Position numbers and translations under genes: made by a program. From assembly GCF_000732635.1 (NCBI RefSeq), contig NZ_JPMD01000005.1, positions 1 to 58,725 on the forward strand: a stretch of DNA of 58,725 nucleotides, in the 5' to 3' direction. This DNA is from Clostridium sulfidigenes. Lineage in GTDB: Bacteria; Bacillota; Clostridia; Clostridiales; Clostridiaceae. Positions 36,061-45,017 of the stretch are shown piece by piece. Every line of letters begins with the position of its first letter. Position 1 is the first letter of the stretch. Below the pieces are notes generated by a model. It was not told the DNA's origin, ran no database searches, and saw only the letters and a list, made by a program, of their open reading frames with translations.

Positions 36061-36164
36061 AGCAACGATTCCCATATGGCCTATTGTGGTGAGATAGTTA
36101 ATGCTTATATTATTGAAGGTTAAATCTAATATTAGAGCATCTGCAATTTATTTAAAGTGATATT

Positions 36165-36202
36165 CATAATAAAAGAGTCGGGTAATCGACTCTTTTATTA
36201 TG
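36165..36202. terminator. Bidirectional terminator after the cupin gene
   Basis: A 16-bp perfect stem (36,165-36,180 with 36,187-36,202), containing AAAAGAGTCG and CGACTCTTTT. Confidence 0.8.
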
Positions 36203-36356
36203 CCTATTTCAATGAGAGAAGGTGAATAATTGGCGAACTGAATTAAAGATTACCTGTTTGACGTGATTAACTCTATATCTATTTAATTTGTAACTACTTT
36301 AAGTCTCATTGAATAATATAAATAGATAGATATTTGGGGGAGTTGTAATTTTATAA

Positions 36357-38234
36357 ATGAATACTCTAAGTACATCCAGAGAAATTGATCTGTGTAGAGA
36401 GGCCTACATTAGCGAAGAATATGTAACTGTATTCATTAAATATACAGGAGATTTTAATAGCCTGATTAAAGAAATAGACTATGTATGTGCTGTTAAAGTA
36501 TCTGAGGGTGCCTACATTGCTTCTGTGAGAACTGCTAATTATACTGACTTTATAAATAGATTTAACAATATATTTAACATAGATATTAGTTTTCCTTACA
36601 CCTTGTCAGCTATAGAACCAGTAGAAGCTGCTAATATAACCCAATTTCACGGAGAAACCTTTTTAAATCTTACAGGGAAAGGTACAGTAGCTGCAATTAT
36701 AGATACAGGTATAGATTATTTAAATCCTCAATTTCAAAACCCTGATGGAACTACAAGAATTATAGGTATATGGGATCAAACTATTGAAAGTAATAACAAT
36801 GATGATCCTGTAGCATTTTTTGGCACTGTTTATAGCCGGGATGAAATTAATAGAGCTATTCAAGTATCAAATCAAGGTGGGAATCCTTATGATATAGTTC
36901 CTTCAAGAGATGAGTTAGGACATGGTACAAATATAGCTGGTTTAGTTGGTGCAAGAGGATTAAATAATGTTATAGGCAGTGCTCCTGAATGTGAATTTTT
37001 AATTGTAAAACTTAAGGAATTTAAAACTAGTAATCTTAAATTAGCGGGAATCAATGATAGAAGAAGCACACCGATTTTTGAAGGTATTGATATTTATATT
37101 GCAATGAGGTTTGTAATAAATTACAATCCATCACCTTCGACAAAACCTATGAGTATTCTGATCTCTGCAGGAACAAATTGGGGTGGACATGAAGGTATTA
37201 CCTCCATAGAAGAAGATATTAACTTCTTTTCAACAAGAAAGGGACTTATCTTCGTAACTAATACTGGTAATCAAGGAGCTAGCTTAACACATGGTTATGG
37301 TAGATTTCTAAAAAGTAATACAATTCAAAATTTAGAAATTATTGTAGGTTCTAATGAAAATAATTTAGTTCTCATGCTCTGGGTTCAAAGACCTGATGTA
37401 ATATCTATTGAAATAATTTCTCCTAGTGGTGAGATTGCAAAGCCTATACAATCTGGCCTTGTATCTAGTAAGTTTGAGCAAGTTAATTTAATTCTTGAAA
37501 ATAGTATAATTAACATCGCTTTTTTAAGCCCTGAATTTGCTAGTGGAAATGAATCTATATATATAACTATTAAAAATCCCAAAGCTGGACTTTGGCAATT
37601 AAGACTTAAAGGAGATTATATAGTTAATGGAGTATATAATCTGTGGCTGCCTCAAAGGCCACTTATACAATTAACTACCAGAGTAATAAATCCTAACCCA
37701 TACATCACACTTCAAGCACCAGCTAATGCCCAAAAGTCTATAACTACCTCTTTTTACAATCAAAATAATAATACTATAGCTGTAGAATCCGGTCGTGGAT
37801 TTACTGCTGATAATAGAGTGAAACCTAACTTAACTACAGGTGGAGTTATGGCTTTAACTACAGGACTGAATAATGAAAATACCTTACTTTCTGGTGGCTC
37901 TGTAGCTGGTGCCGTACTATGTGGTGCCACACTTCTTCTGCTAGAATGGGGAATAATCCTTGGAAATGACCCTAACATATATGGCCCTACAGCTATTTCT
38001 TATTTCACAAGGGGTACTAGTAAAAGGTCTGGTGATATATATCCTAATCCACAATGGGGCTATGGCATATTAAATCTTCAAGGCTCTTTCGAAAACCTTA
38101 GATCATCTCCATTAATTAGACCTTATGATGCACTCAATACTCAAAACGAGAATAACCTGCCATCTGATTTTTATATAAGAATGCCTAAAGAATTATATGT
38201 AAGAATAGATGATTCTATAGACATTATAGAGTAA
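36357..38234 (+). CDS. S8 subtilisin-like protease, clostridial type, 625 aa
   Basis: Subtilase with the full triad: Asp in AIIDTGIDY (near 116), His in DELGHGTNIAG (near 188), and Ser in SGGSVAGA (near 513, GGS instead of the usual GTS). The oxyanion Asn is in NTGNQGAS near 305. No signal peptide is visible. The N-terminal 100 residues could be a prodomain, as in Csp-type germination proteases. A 180-residue insert between the His/Asn region and the Ser is typical of clostridial members. GGGGGAG precedes the ATG by 13 nt. A role in spores is possible but not shown. Confidence 0.87.
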   Translation: MNTLSTSREIDLCREAYISEEYVTVFIKYTGDFNSLIKEIDYVCAVKVSEGAYIASVRTANYTDFINRFNNIFNIDISFPYTLSAIEPVEAANITQFHGETFLNLTGKGTVAAIIDTGIDYLNPQFQNPDGTTRIIGIWDQTIESNNNDDPVAFFGTVYSRDEINRAIQVSNQGGNPYDIVPSRDELGHGTNIAGLVGARGLNNVIGSAPECEFLIVKLKEFKTSNLKLAGINDRRSTPIFEGIDIYIAMRFVINYNPSPSTKPMSILISAGTNWGGHEGITSIEEDINFFSTRKGLIFVTNTGNQGASLTHGYGRFLKSNTIQNLEIIVGSNENNLVLMLWVQRPDVISIEIISPSGEIAKPIQSGLVSSKFEQVNLILENSIINIAFLSPEFASGNESIYITIKNPKAGLWQLRLKGDYIVNGVYNLWLPQRPLIQLTTRVINPNPYITLQAPANAQKSITTSFYNQNNNTIAVESGRGFTADNRVKPNLTTGGVMALTTGLNNENTLLSGGSVAGAVLCGATLLLLEWGIILGNDPNIYGPTAISYFTRGTSKRSGDIYPNPQWGYGILNLQGSFENLRSSPLIRPYDALNTQNENNLPSDFYIRMPKELYVRIDDSIDIIE

Positions 38235-38268
38235 GCTGTGAAACCACTGGATCTTAAAAAGCTAAAAA

Positions 38269-38308
38269 GACCGCTAACTAAGAATATTAAATTACTCAGT
38301 TAGCGGTC
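38269..38308. terminator. Bidirectional terminator between subtilase and Fic genes
   Basis: Perfect 11-bp stem GACCGCTAACT / AGTTAGCGGTC. It sits between two convergent genes. Confidence 0.8.
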
Positions 38309-38386
38309 AAACCTTAATATCTATTCAATTACAACTTCTATCTCAGTCCACTCAATCAAACTTACATTAGATCCTCTTTTAAACAC

Positions 38387-39118
38387 TTACTCTCTTATTA
38401 ATTTAATGTACGTATCGAGCTGGTTTTCTTCTAAATCTGCAATTAAATCTACAAACAAATCTAAGTTTCCATTTACTGCATATTCCTCAAGAGCATTATA
38501 GTAATTAAGACGATCTTCCTTTGCAATTGAAATAGGTAAAAATCCATGTATCATTAGCTGATAATTCATTATTAGACGTGATGTTCTTCCATTACCATCA
38601 ATAAAAGGGTGAATTCTTACAAATTCTGCATGTGTCCATGCTGCTAGCTCAATTGGATTCATATCTTGTTTATATTGAAGATCTGTAAAGAAATTCTTAA
38701 TTTGAAAATACATATCATTTCCTGCTGGAGGAACATGACCTGCTCCACTAATTCTGACCTCTTGATTTCGATAAATTCCACCTTGAATTATACCAGCAGT
38801 TAATATTTCATGAATATCTTTCACAATAGTTTCATCTAATAGCTTTATCTCCTCAATACACTTTTTCACATAGCCATATGCCTTTTTATGATTAACAACT
38901 TCATAAATTTCTCTAAGCTCCTTGCCACCAATTGAGATTCCATCTTCTAATAACACCTTTGTTTCCATAAGGGTTAAAGTATTGCCCTCAATTGCAGTAG
39001 AGTTATGTGTAAAAGTTAGCTCAAAATCCTTATCATAAGAAGTTAATGTTACTTCATCGATCTTATTTTTTCCCGCCTCATATCTATTCTTTTTATCTAG
39101 GATTCTTTCATAATTCAT
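38387..39118 (-). CDS. Fic-domain protein, 243 aa
   Basis: Fic motif HPFIDGNGRTSR near residues 171-182, which carries the catalytic His and the anion-binding loop. An N-terminal inhibitory helix with STAIEGN near 38-44 marks class II Fic proteins, whose own Glu blocks ATP binding. Such proteins AMP-ylate or otherwise modify protein hydroxyls. CAGGAGG precedes the ATG. No separate antitoxin is adjacent, as expected for class II. The target is unknown. Confidence 0.9.
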   Translation of the reverse strand: MNYERILDKKNRYEAGKNKIDEVTLTSYDKDFELTFTHNSTAIEGNTLTLMETKVLLEDGISIGGKELREIYEVVNHKKAYGYVKKCIEEIKLLDETIVKDIHEILTAGIIQGGIYRNQEVRISGAGHVPPAGNDMYFQIKNFFTDLQYKQDMNPIELAAWTHAEFVRIHPFIDGNGRTSRLIMNYQLMIHGFLPISIAKEDRLNYYNALEEYAVNGNLDLFVDLIADLEENQLDTYIKLIRE

Positions 39119-39370
39119 ATAGCACCTCCTGATATTCTGGTATATTGCTATTATTCTCTACTATTTATCATATATAGTTTATCATTTAATTATAATTATT
39201 TCCACGTATTAACCAAGACATAATAAATTTAATTAATACCATTATTCAGGTTCTTTAATATGTATTACTAAATAACAATTAGGACATATATGAATAAAGT
39301 CATTAATAGCATTTACTGTAATTTGATATTTAACCCCATCCTTTAATGTTGCTAATACTTATAATATACC

Positions 39371-39901
39371 CTAAAAAATAGATTTATAAATTTCAAAAAG
39401 TTCGTCTATGTAGGGATATGCTTCTTGAGGTGGAATAAAATGTCCATCATCAATCATTTGCTTGATTTTTTCTTTACTTGCCCACATAGCATCACAAGTC
39501 TCCTCTGGCTGAAGGACAACCGCTTCAATATCAAAGTCCTGTTGAAACATCCAAACATCTATAAATACACTTCCGTCATCATTTTTGTGTGGTTCACTGT
39601 AATGCTTAAAGAGTTGTCCATTCTTCGGTTCAAGGATTATTCCAATTTCTTCTCTTGTTTCCTTTAGTGCAGTTTCAAGGCTATTGTCACCGGTAACGGC
39701 AGCTCCTCCTGTTGTTTGCCATAATCCACTCCACCAGCCTCCATTGTTTGTTCGGCGTGAAATAAGAAACTCATTTTTGCTATTTTTTATCCAAACTTGA
39801 ATAACAAGATGGTATTCACCCTTACACATAGGAGTACCACGCTGACATACCCTTCCTGTATTATTACCACTTTCATCTAATATATCCCAAAGTTCTGGCA
39901 T
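39371..39901 (-). CDS. Nudix hydrolase, 176 aa
   Basis: Nudix box GGAAVTGDNSLETALKETREEIG near residues 65-87, matching G-x5-E-x7-R-E-U-x-E-E-x-G. The N-terminus (ELWDILDESGNNTGRVCQRG) and length resemble the isopentenyl-diphosphate isomerase-like/YfcD branch. TTGGAGG precedes the ATG. The substrate is probably a nucleoside diphosphate derivative; it cannot be fixed from sequence. Confidence 0.9.
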   Translation of the reverse strand: MPELWDILDESGNNTGRVCQRGTPMCKGEYHLVIQVWIKNSKNEFLISRRTNNGGWWSGLWQTTGGAAVTGDNSLETALKETREEIGIILEPKNGQLFKHYSEPHKNDDGSVFIDVWMFQQDFDIEAVVLQPEETCDAMWASKEKIKQMIDDGHFIPPQEAYPYIDELFEIYKSIF

Positions 39902-39998
39902 TCTAACACCTCCAATGAAAAATATAAATCATCTTACTTACAAATTCCTATTTACTATAGTTATTGTACCAAATAAATAGATTTACTTCCATAAAAAG

Positions 39999-40039
39999 AA
40001 CCATAGCTACCCCGTAGAACATACGGACTAGTTATGGTT
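39999..40039. terminator. Terminator-like hairpin after the nuclease gene
   Basis: AACCATAGCTA / TAGTTATGGTT with an inner CCGTA / TACGG, flanked by AAAAAG and GTTTGTT. Probably ends the exported nuclease gene (minus strand). Confidence 0.6.
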
Positions 40040-40115
40040 TGTTTGTTATTTGGTTATTATTTAAATTTTCAAACTCTGCTTACATAAATTGATAACATAA
40101 GTTGATAACATAAAA

Positions 40116-41090
40116 CTAATGACATCTATCACATGGGTCATTCTTTCCACTTTCTTGTATTGTTCCCTCTAAAATAGTTTTACTTCTAGATAAAGTAGAA
40201 CAACCCTTTGTAGTATGATAGCTATTTCCATTAGGTGTCCAATATACTTTCCCTGGACTGCTTGTACTACCTGAATTATTGATAGTAGTATTTGTATTAT
40301 TACTAGAATTTGAGTTGTTAGTTGAAGTATTCGTTTCTAAACTTGCATTATATTCATCAGGATTCACATTATCAAATTCATCATTAATTACATTGCCATT
40401 AATTGTATAAGTGTAGCTATAGTGACTTGGTATCTGCGTAATTGTATCTGGATAAGTTATTATTGCAACAAACTCTGTACAACCTCCAGCATCTCGAATA
40501 ACCTTTTCCATATAAGCTTGGTCACCATGCCTATTAAGGATACTATTCTGAGGAGTTATATTGTATGCATTAGAAACTCCACCAAGTGAATCTGCTATAA
40601 CATGTCCCTCATCCAAGGTCCTACTTTCAACTCCTGGCACTTTCGCTTCATCTTGATAATATCTTCCACTTGAATTAACAGGCTCTGTTGAATCATCTTG
40701 CAAGATTATCTCCTTTGCTACTACCTTAACAAGCTGACCGTATTCATTGGTAAAAGCATAATATTCTCTATCTCCAAACCCTATGTCAACTACAACATTA
40801 GGTTCTCTGTGTCCAGATAGATTTCCACCATCCACTACTATCAGCTTATATCCTGAAAATATATCTTCCGTGATAACAGCTGAAGTTTCTTTCTTTGAAT
40901 TACTTGCGGTTTCCTTATCTGCTTCAGTTGATTCATCTATTGAAGTCTCTTCAATTTTCTTCTCTTCTTTAGCTTCAATTTTATTACTTGCAATATTTTG
41001 TTGATTTTTTGTATCTTTTGGCATCATGGTCATGCCAAAAATTAAAACAGCAAATAGTATTCCAATTAAGCTTGACAAAAATTTCTTCAT
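40116..41090 (-). CDS. Exported DNA/RNA non-specific endonuclease, 324 aa
   Basis: Residues 1-25 are a signal peptide or anchor (MKKFLSSLIGILFAVLIFG). Residues 30-75 are a low-complexity Lys/Glu/Ser linker. The nuclease domain follows with the beta-beta-alpha-Me motif LDEGHVIADSLGG (near 160-172; the variant DEGH replaces DRGH) and NITPQNSILNRHGD. A Ser/Asn/Thr-rich stretch separates it from a C-terminal YHTTKGCSTL..CDRC module that resembles the small Cys-containing tail of secreted clostridial nucleases. It probably acts outside the cell on DNA. Monocistronic; AGGGGGA precedes the start. Confidence 0.82.
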   Translation of the reverse strand: MKKFLSSLIGILFAVLIFGMTMMPKDTKNQQNIASNKIEAKEEKKIEETSIDESTEADKETASNSKKETSAVITEDIFSGYKLIVVDGGNLSGHREPNVVVDIGFGDREYYAFTNEYGQLVKVVAKEIILQDDSTEPVNSSGRYYQDEAKVPGVESRTLDEGHVIADSLGGVSNAYNITPQNSILNRHGDQAYMEKVIRDAGGCTEFVAIITYPDTITQIPSHYSYTYTINGNVINDEFDNVNPDEYNASLETNTSTNNSNSSNNTNTTINNSGSTSSPGKVYWTPNGNSYHTTKGCSTLSRSKTILEGTIQESGKNDPCDRCH

Positions 41091-41327
41091 TTCTTAAAAA
41101 TTCCCCCTAATCATCTTCAGTTCTCTATTATTTTACCATCCAGGCATGGATAAAGCTACTTACATTAGTTTTTTATGTTAAGGTTATTTCTATTTATCTA
41201 CACAAACTGCATAACTTATGAATAAGATACACTTATAACCAACCTTTCCATATACCTGTAATCCCTTATCTGTTATAATTAACCTATTGGTAATAATTTA
41301 AATATATATTAATTAAAGGAGATCTCT

Positions 41328-42290
41328 ATGAAATATAGAAATTTTTATGAATTTGAAGAATACTTTTCAATACTCTTCTCTGAAAAAAAGTATGATGAAG
41401 TTTTAAATATACTCCTTCATGCAAATGAACTTTTACCAAAGGATGAATATGAAGATAATCTATTTGAACTTATGATTGATGAATCTAGGATATATACTGA
41501 AACCAATAATAGTGAGAGTTGTATTAATCTTATAAAAAAATCACTTGAAAAAGGTTATCCACTTCCCTTACACTGGCCAAACTTTGATTTATTAAGAAAC
41601 CACCCTGAATATGAGTCTCTTAATAATTTAAATACAAAGCTACTTCACCAAGCTAAAGAAAATTCTAAACTAGAATATGAAGTTCACCTTCCAAAATCTT
41701 ATGATCCAACAAAAAAATATCCATTATTCTTTTGTTTACATGGTGATGGATTTCATTGCAATATAAAAAATACTAGCTGGTATTGGAAGCCTGATGCACT
41801 TTTAGAAAAAGGATACATAGTTGTATATCCTCAATCATCACAAATGTATTTCCATAACAGCTTTGGCTGGCTTACTGATCCCACTATGTCAAGAAAAGAA
41901 CTGAAAGATTGCTATGAACAATTATTATTAGACTATTCCATTGATGAAACTTGTGTATTATTTGGAGGTTTCTCTGGTGGTGCAACTACGTCTATTGATA
42001 TGGCTTTTCATAATACTATTCCAATAAAAGGAGTTATTGCATTATGCCCTGGTGATTACTTAGATATCATCGGACTTGAAGATACAAAGAAATTATCAGA
42101 AAGAAAAACAAAAATAGTTATTCTTGAAGGGGACCAGGACACTGACCCAGTTGTTCAGTATCTCTTAAAGATATTTAAGGAAGTTGGACTTGCCCATAAA
42201 TACCATATTAATAAAGGAATTGGTCACTGGTACCCAGAAGATTTAGATGAAAAAACTTTGAAGGCAGTGGAGTTTATAGTTAATAATTAA
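41328..42290 (+). CDS. Alpha/beta hydrolase paralogue, 320 aa
   Basis: Full-length paralogue of the 14,347-15,303 product. It has the same opening (MKYRNFYEFEEYFSILFSEK), the same helical N-terminal region, nucleophile elbow GGFSGGA near 217, and the final catalytic His in GIGHWYP near 297. Oxyanion region FFCLHGDGFH near 138. AAAGGAG precedes the ATG. Function unknown; an esterase or peptidase of dienelactone-hydrolase type is plausible. It is followed by an IS1182-type remnant. Confidence 0.83.
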   Translation: MKYRNFYEFEEYFSILFSEKKYDEVLNILLHANELLPKDEYEDNLFELMIDESRIYTETNNSESCINLIKKSLEKGYPLPLHWPNFDLLRNHPEYESLNNLNTKLLHQAKENSKLEYEVHLPKSYDPTKKYPLFFCLHGDGFHCNIKNTSWYWKPDALLEKGYIVVYPQSSQMYFHNSFGWLTDPTMSRKELKDCYEQLLLDYSIDETCVLFGGFSGGATTSIDMAFHNTIPIKGVIALCPGDYLDIIGLEDTKKLSERKTKIVILEGDQDTDPVVQYLLKIFKEVGLAHKYHINKGIGHWYPEDLDEKTLKAVEFIVNN

Positions 42291-42318
42291 TTGTGGGTGT
42301 GTCTATATTTTGTGGTGC

Positions 42319-42840
42319 TTATATTATTTTATATAATGGGGTTAGCGCAAGCCTGATACAGGTGGTGATGATCATCACCTGTATCAGGCTTTTGTTTATA
42401 AATTTATATAATTTTAATGATGTTGATCTAAAAAAGTTCTGGTCTAGCCACCTATCAGTTCCATCTTCTTCATTACTTGCGCATATTTCATCCGCTACAC
42501 CTTTCACGTCTTCTAGTGCATTTTTCAGATTGTATTTTGTGTGTAATTTATTTATGTTATATCCAAAACATAGCATGATAAATTCAGTTATAATGTTATT
42601 TTTATCTCGTGTAAAAAAACGAGTGAAATTATAATCACTTTTTAACACTCCAAAGGCACCTTCAACTTGAATTGATCTATTCATTCTAAAAGGGTACCTT
42701 CATCCGATAGGATATTTTTATAGGAAATTTCCCTGTTAGTGTTAAAGTTTTTAGAAATCTACACCCTCTTATTTCCCTTAGCTTTTGTACATTTGGGCTT
42801 ATGTAGACAGGCATTGCAATCTTCACACTCATAATTCGTA
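42319..42840 (-). pseudogene. IS1182-family transposase remnant
   Basis: The C-terminal part of an IS1182-type DDE transposase survives in two frames. YECEDCNACLHKPKCTKAKG (cysteine-rich knuckle) is read from about 42,835 and ends in a stop after GNKRV; a second part without an open start follows. After a frameshift, MNRSIQVEGAFGVLKSDYN and RFFTRDKNN..FGYNINKLH form the 121-aa open frame at 42,319-42,684. The N-terminal two thirds are absent. The remnant starts flush with the stop codon of the neighbouring gene at 42,842. Confidence 0.8.
42349..42391. terminator. Long hairpin inside or at the end of the IS remnant
   Basis: AAGCCTGATACAG / CTGTATCAGGCTT around an inner palindrome (GTGATGATCATCAC), with a 3-nt bulge; TTTTGTTT follows on the plus strand. 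It can terminate the hydrolase gene and may be the terminal structure of the IS. Confidence 0.7.
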
Positions 42841-42841
42841 A

Positions 42842-43573
42842 CTATTGATTTAACGATTTAATATATTGCGAGGATATTTGTGAACCGAGAGTTTTGTACA
42901 AATTCATATCATTTGTTTCTTCACTATGTCCTATTTCATTGCGAAAAAACGTAAAGCTGTCTTCTTCAAAATTTGCATTTTTTCGTCGAGTAGGTTTAAA
43001 AGATACAAACGGGTATTGTGTTTTATGGCTTCTTAAATACTCCATAACGTTCTTTTGTTCAATTTTAGCTCTGCCTTTTGAAAGCAATTCCATTAACAAC
43101 TGATATAAGCTCATAAATTGCACAATTAAATTAGGATTATGCAAGGTCTTGAAAATGCGCTCATAAAGCACTGCGTTCTTTTTCATAAGTGTTTGCGAAT
43201 TAAGTACTGTATCATATATCGTTGATGCTGGAATACTTCGAGTTATTGTTACAGACTCTCTAATTTCTACATGTTCACTAGCATTAATAGTATTATTTTC
43301 TTTTACCACTTCTAATACGCGTATGGGAAAAAACAAATCCGCATCACTTCTTGCAATAAAATTAAAACATATATGGTCTAAATATAATTCAATATCTGTT
43401 TTATTTGATGAGTAATGAACTCCATCATTAAGAACTACAGTTAATGCTGTCAAATCATCATTTATTAAGATTGTCTTTATCAAGACAGAGTTAATTTCTT
43501 GAGGATGGTTTTTAGTCAAACGTAAATTCTCAAACCCAGATAGTTTATATTGCAAAATAGTATTTTCACACAT
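42842..43573 (-). CDS. Hypothetical protein with HEPN-like RNEIGH motif, 243 aa
   Basis: Unrecognised protein. Residues 1-105 look beta-rich (LIKTILINDDLTALTVVLND). The rest is helical and contains FRNEIGHSEE near 216-225, an Rx4H arrangement typical of HEPN RNases. The overall layout (beta domain then HEPN) is reminiscent of ApeA-like proteins. Only a weak AGAAGAAGA site precedes the start. It lies 61 nt downstream of the 43,635 gene on the same strand and is probably cotranscribed with it. Function unknown; defence or toxin is an inference. Confidence 0.6.
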   Translation of the reverse strand: MCENTILQYKLSGFENLRLTKNHPQEINSVLIKTILINDDLTALTVVLNDGVHYSSNKTDIELYLDHICFNFIARSDADLFFPIRVLEVVKENNTINASEHVEIRESVTITRSIPASTIYDTVLNSQTLMKKNAVLYERIFKTLHNPNLIVQFMSLYQLLMELLSKGRAKIEQKNVMEYLRSHKTQYPFVSFKPTRRKNANFEEDSFTFFRNEIGHSEETNDMNLYKTLGSQISSQYIKSLNQ

Positions 43574-43634
43574 TTTTTTGATTCTTCTTCTAATAAATAA
43601 ACATTTTATGATGTGGCTGTGCTAATAAAAATGT

Positions 43635-44099
43635 TTACATTCCATTAGTACTAAGTGCATCTATTATCAAAAGCGCTTTTTCAGATGTTTCCATAATATC
43701 GGTGTCTTGGATAAAACTAACATAGTTATCAAATTGATTTTTATACTTTGCATTAGCTTCATTCTCATACCCACACCATTTAAACTCAATAGCAGGAATG
43801 GACAGAGGAAAACTTATGGGGAAACTAAAACCACCAGTCCGCTGATAAATTTTTATCGTATTTGTATCGTGTTTCAATTTATTGTTAGCATAACGCAAGC
43901 CGCTAAAAAAGGACTTATCATCCTGGCTGACAACTGCAAATTTTTCCACTCTCTCGTAACTATCAATAAGCCAATGTAGAAATGTACCTACTCTATAATT
44001 GACCGCTTTTTTGAGTTCATCATTATTGAGATCATATTTTGCATCGGTCAGCGTAGTTTTCATTTCCTCGTAACTTTGACGAAGTGCATATTCTATCAT
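43635..44099 (-). CDS. Hypothetical protein with HEPN-like N-x-x-KH motif, 154 aa
   Basis: All-helical small protein with GLRYANNKLKHD near residues 68-79. This resembles the R..N-x-x-K-H segment of HEPN-fold proteins, although spacing differs from the strict Rx4-6H. AGAGGGGAGG gives a clear start. First gene of a probable two-gene unit with 42,842-43,573. No other domain is recognisable. The pair could be a toxin/antitoxin or a defence module; this is not established. Confidence 0.6.
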   Translation of the reverse strand: MIEYALRQSYEEMKTTLTDAKYDLNNDELKKAVNYRVGTFLHWLIDSYERVEKFAVVSQDDKSFFSGLRYANNKLKHDTNTIKIYQRTGGFSFPISFPLSIPAIEFKWCGYENEANAKYKNQFDNYVSFIQDTDIMETSEKALLIIDALSTNGM

Positions 44100-44205
44100 T
44101 CAACATCCTCCCCTCTAACAAATGAATGAAATTATTTTTTATAATTTTACCATGTCACCAAAAATAATAAAATAACCAAATGTAATTTTTGAAAGGATTA
44201 CTCCT

Positions 44206-44289
44206 ATGGCAGACAACAACACAACCAAAGAACGGATAAAATACAATAGCTATGATTCCGCTCCCTACGGGGATTCCGTCAAGGTTTAG
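44206..44289 (+). pseudogene. Truncated ICE-type gene start (ArdC-like?), 27 codons
   Basis: ATG after GAAAGGATTACTCCT opens with MADNNTTKERIK, which recalls the N-terminus of ArdC-like zincin proteins of Firmicute conjugative elements. After 27 codons it stops. The DNA 44,260-44,300 is noticeably more GC-rich than its surroundings. It looks like a deletion scar of an older mobile element next to the present one. Confidence 0.35.
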
Positions 44290-44348
44290 TGTGAATCGGT
44301 GTGATTTAGCGGGTGCTTATACATTTATCTACTTAGTTTAACTACCGT

Positions 44349-44369
44349 CTCCACATGTGTAGAGTGCTG
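44349..44369. other. Left attachment site (attL) of the serine-recombinase element
   Basis: CTCCACATG, then TGTAGAGTGCTG. The 9-bp core recurs at 52,140-52,148. The inner arm GAGTGCTG recurs inverted as CAGCACTC at 52,135-52,142. This is the pattern expected for a serine recombinase whose attP arms are inverted repeats. Confidence 0.7.
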
Positions 44370-44440
44370 ACTGTAGACAATCTAAAATATAAAAGATGTA
44401 GTGAAATTTACCTTAGAAAATAATGTTATTCATAAAATTA

Positions 44441-44462
44441 GGCTTACCATTAAAAGTAAGCC
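44441..44462. terminator. Terminator downstream of the metal operon
   Basis: GGCTTAC / GTAAGCC stem, with ATTTTT on the plus side and TAATTTT on the minus side. The following 70 bp resemble 22,970-23,045 (dispersed repeat). Confidence 0.6.
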
Positions 44463-44522
44463 ATTTTTCCATTAAATAATTATAACACTAAATATGAAAA
44501 ATGTGACATAATATAATTCTGG

Positions 44523-45014
44523 TTATTTCATGGATAGTCCCTTATCTATTGCGTCCTGAATTATTTGATGACAACACTTACCTAATGGGTTATTCTTCTG
44601 ACATTGTGAGTTACTCATTGCTCCAGTAATCTTTAAAACTTCTTTCATATTAGTAGCACCATCTTTTACTACTGCATTTATAATTTGTTCTTCTGTTACT
44701 TTACTACAATAACAGGCATATTTAGGATTAGCGTCTTTCTTAAACCATATTGGTTCTTTTACTTGTTGCTTATTAAATTTGACGGTTGATTCTGAATTGT
44801 AATATGTAATATCACATTCCTCACTCATACATAAAAAATAATCGTTGTCGCCAACCTGTTCTGTTAGTTCGTCAAGTACCATATGCTTTACTGTAATGTT
44901 TTTCACAAGAACACCTCGTTTTTCACACACAGGACACAAATTGTTTTTTCCTGCGTCACACGAAGATTTTTCTGAATTTCCACAGCAACATTTATTCAAA
45001 GTTTCTTTTTCCAT
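44523..45014 (-). CDS. Fe-S metallochaperone, CopZ/Csac_0668-like, 163 aa
   Basis: Cysteine-rich cytoplasmic protein. An N-terminal Cys cluster (CCCGNSEKSSC) and a zinc-type CPVC precede the middle domain, which has the family segment DYFLCMSEECDITYYN near 79-94. A BFD-like [2Fe-2S] end follows with CYCSKVTEEQI near 116 and SQCQKNNPLGKCC near 138. Such proteins accompany heavy-metal transporters and carry Cu, Hg or similar ions. Last gene of the merT-like/arsR operon, 3 nt after the ArsR-type gene. AGGAGG-type site (GGGAGG) before the ATG. Confidence 0.83.
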   Translation of the reverse strand: MEKETLNKCCCGNSEKSSCDAGKNNLCPVCEKRGVLVKNITVKHMVLDELTEQVGDNDYFLCMSEECDITYYNSESTVKFNKQQVKEPIWFKKDANPKYACYCSKVTEEQIINAVVKDGATNMKEVLKITGAMSNSQCQKNNPLGKCCHQIIQDAIDKGLSMK

Positions 45015-45017
45015 AAT

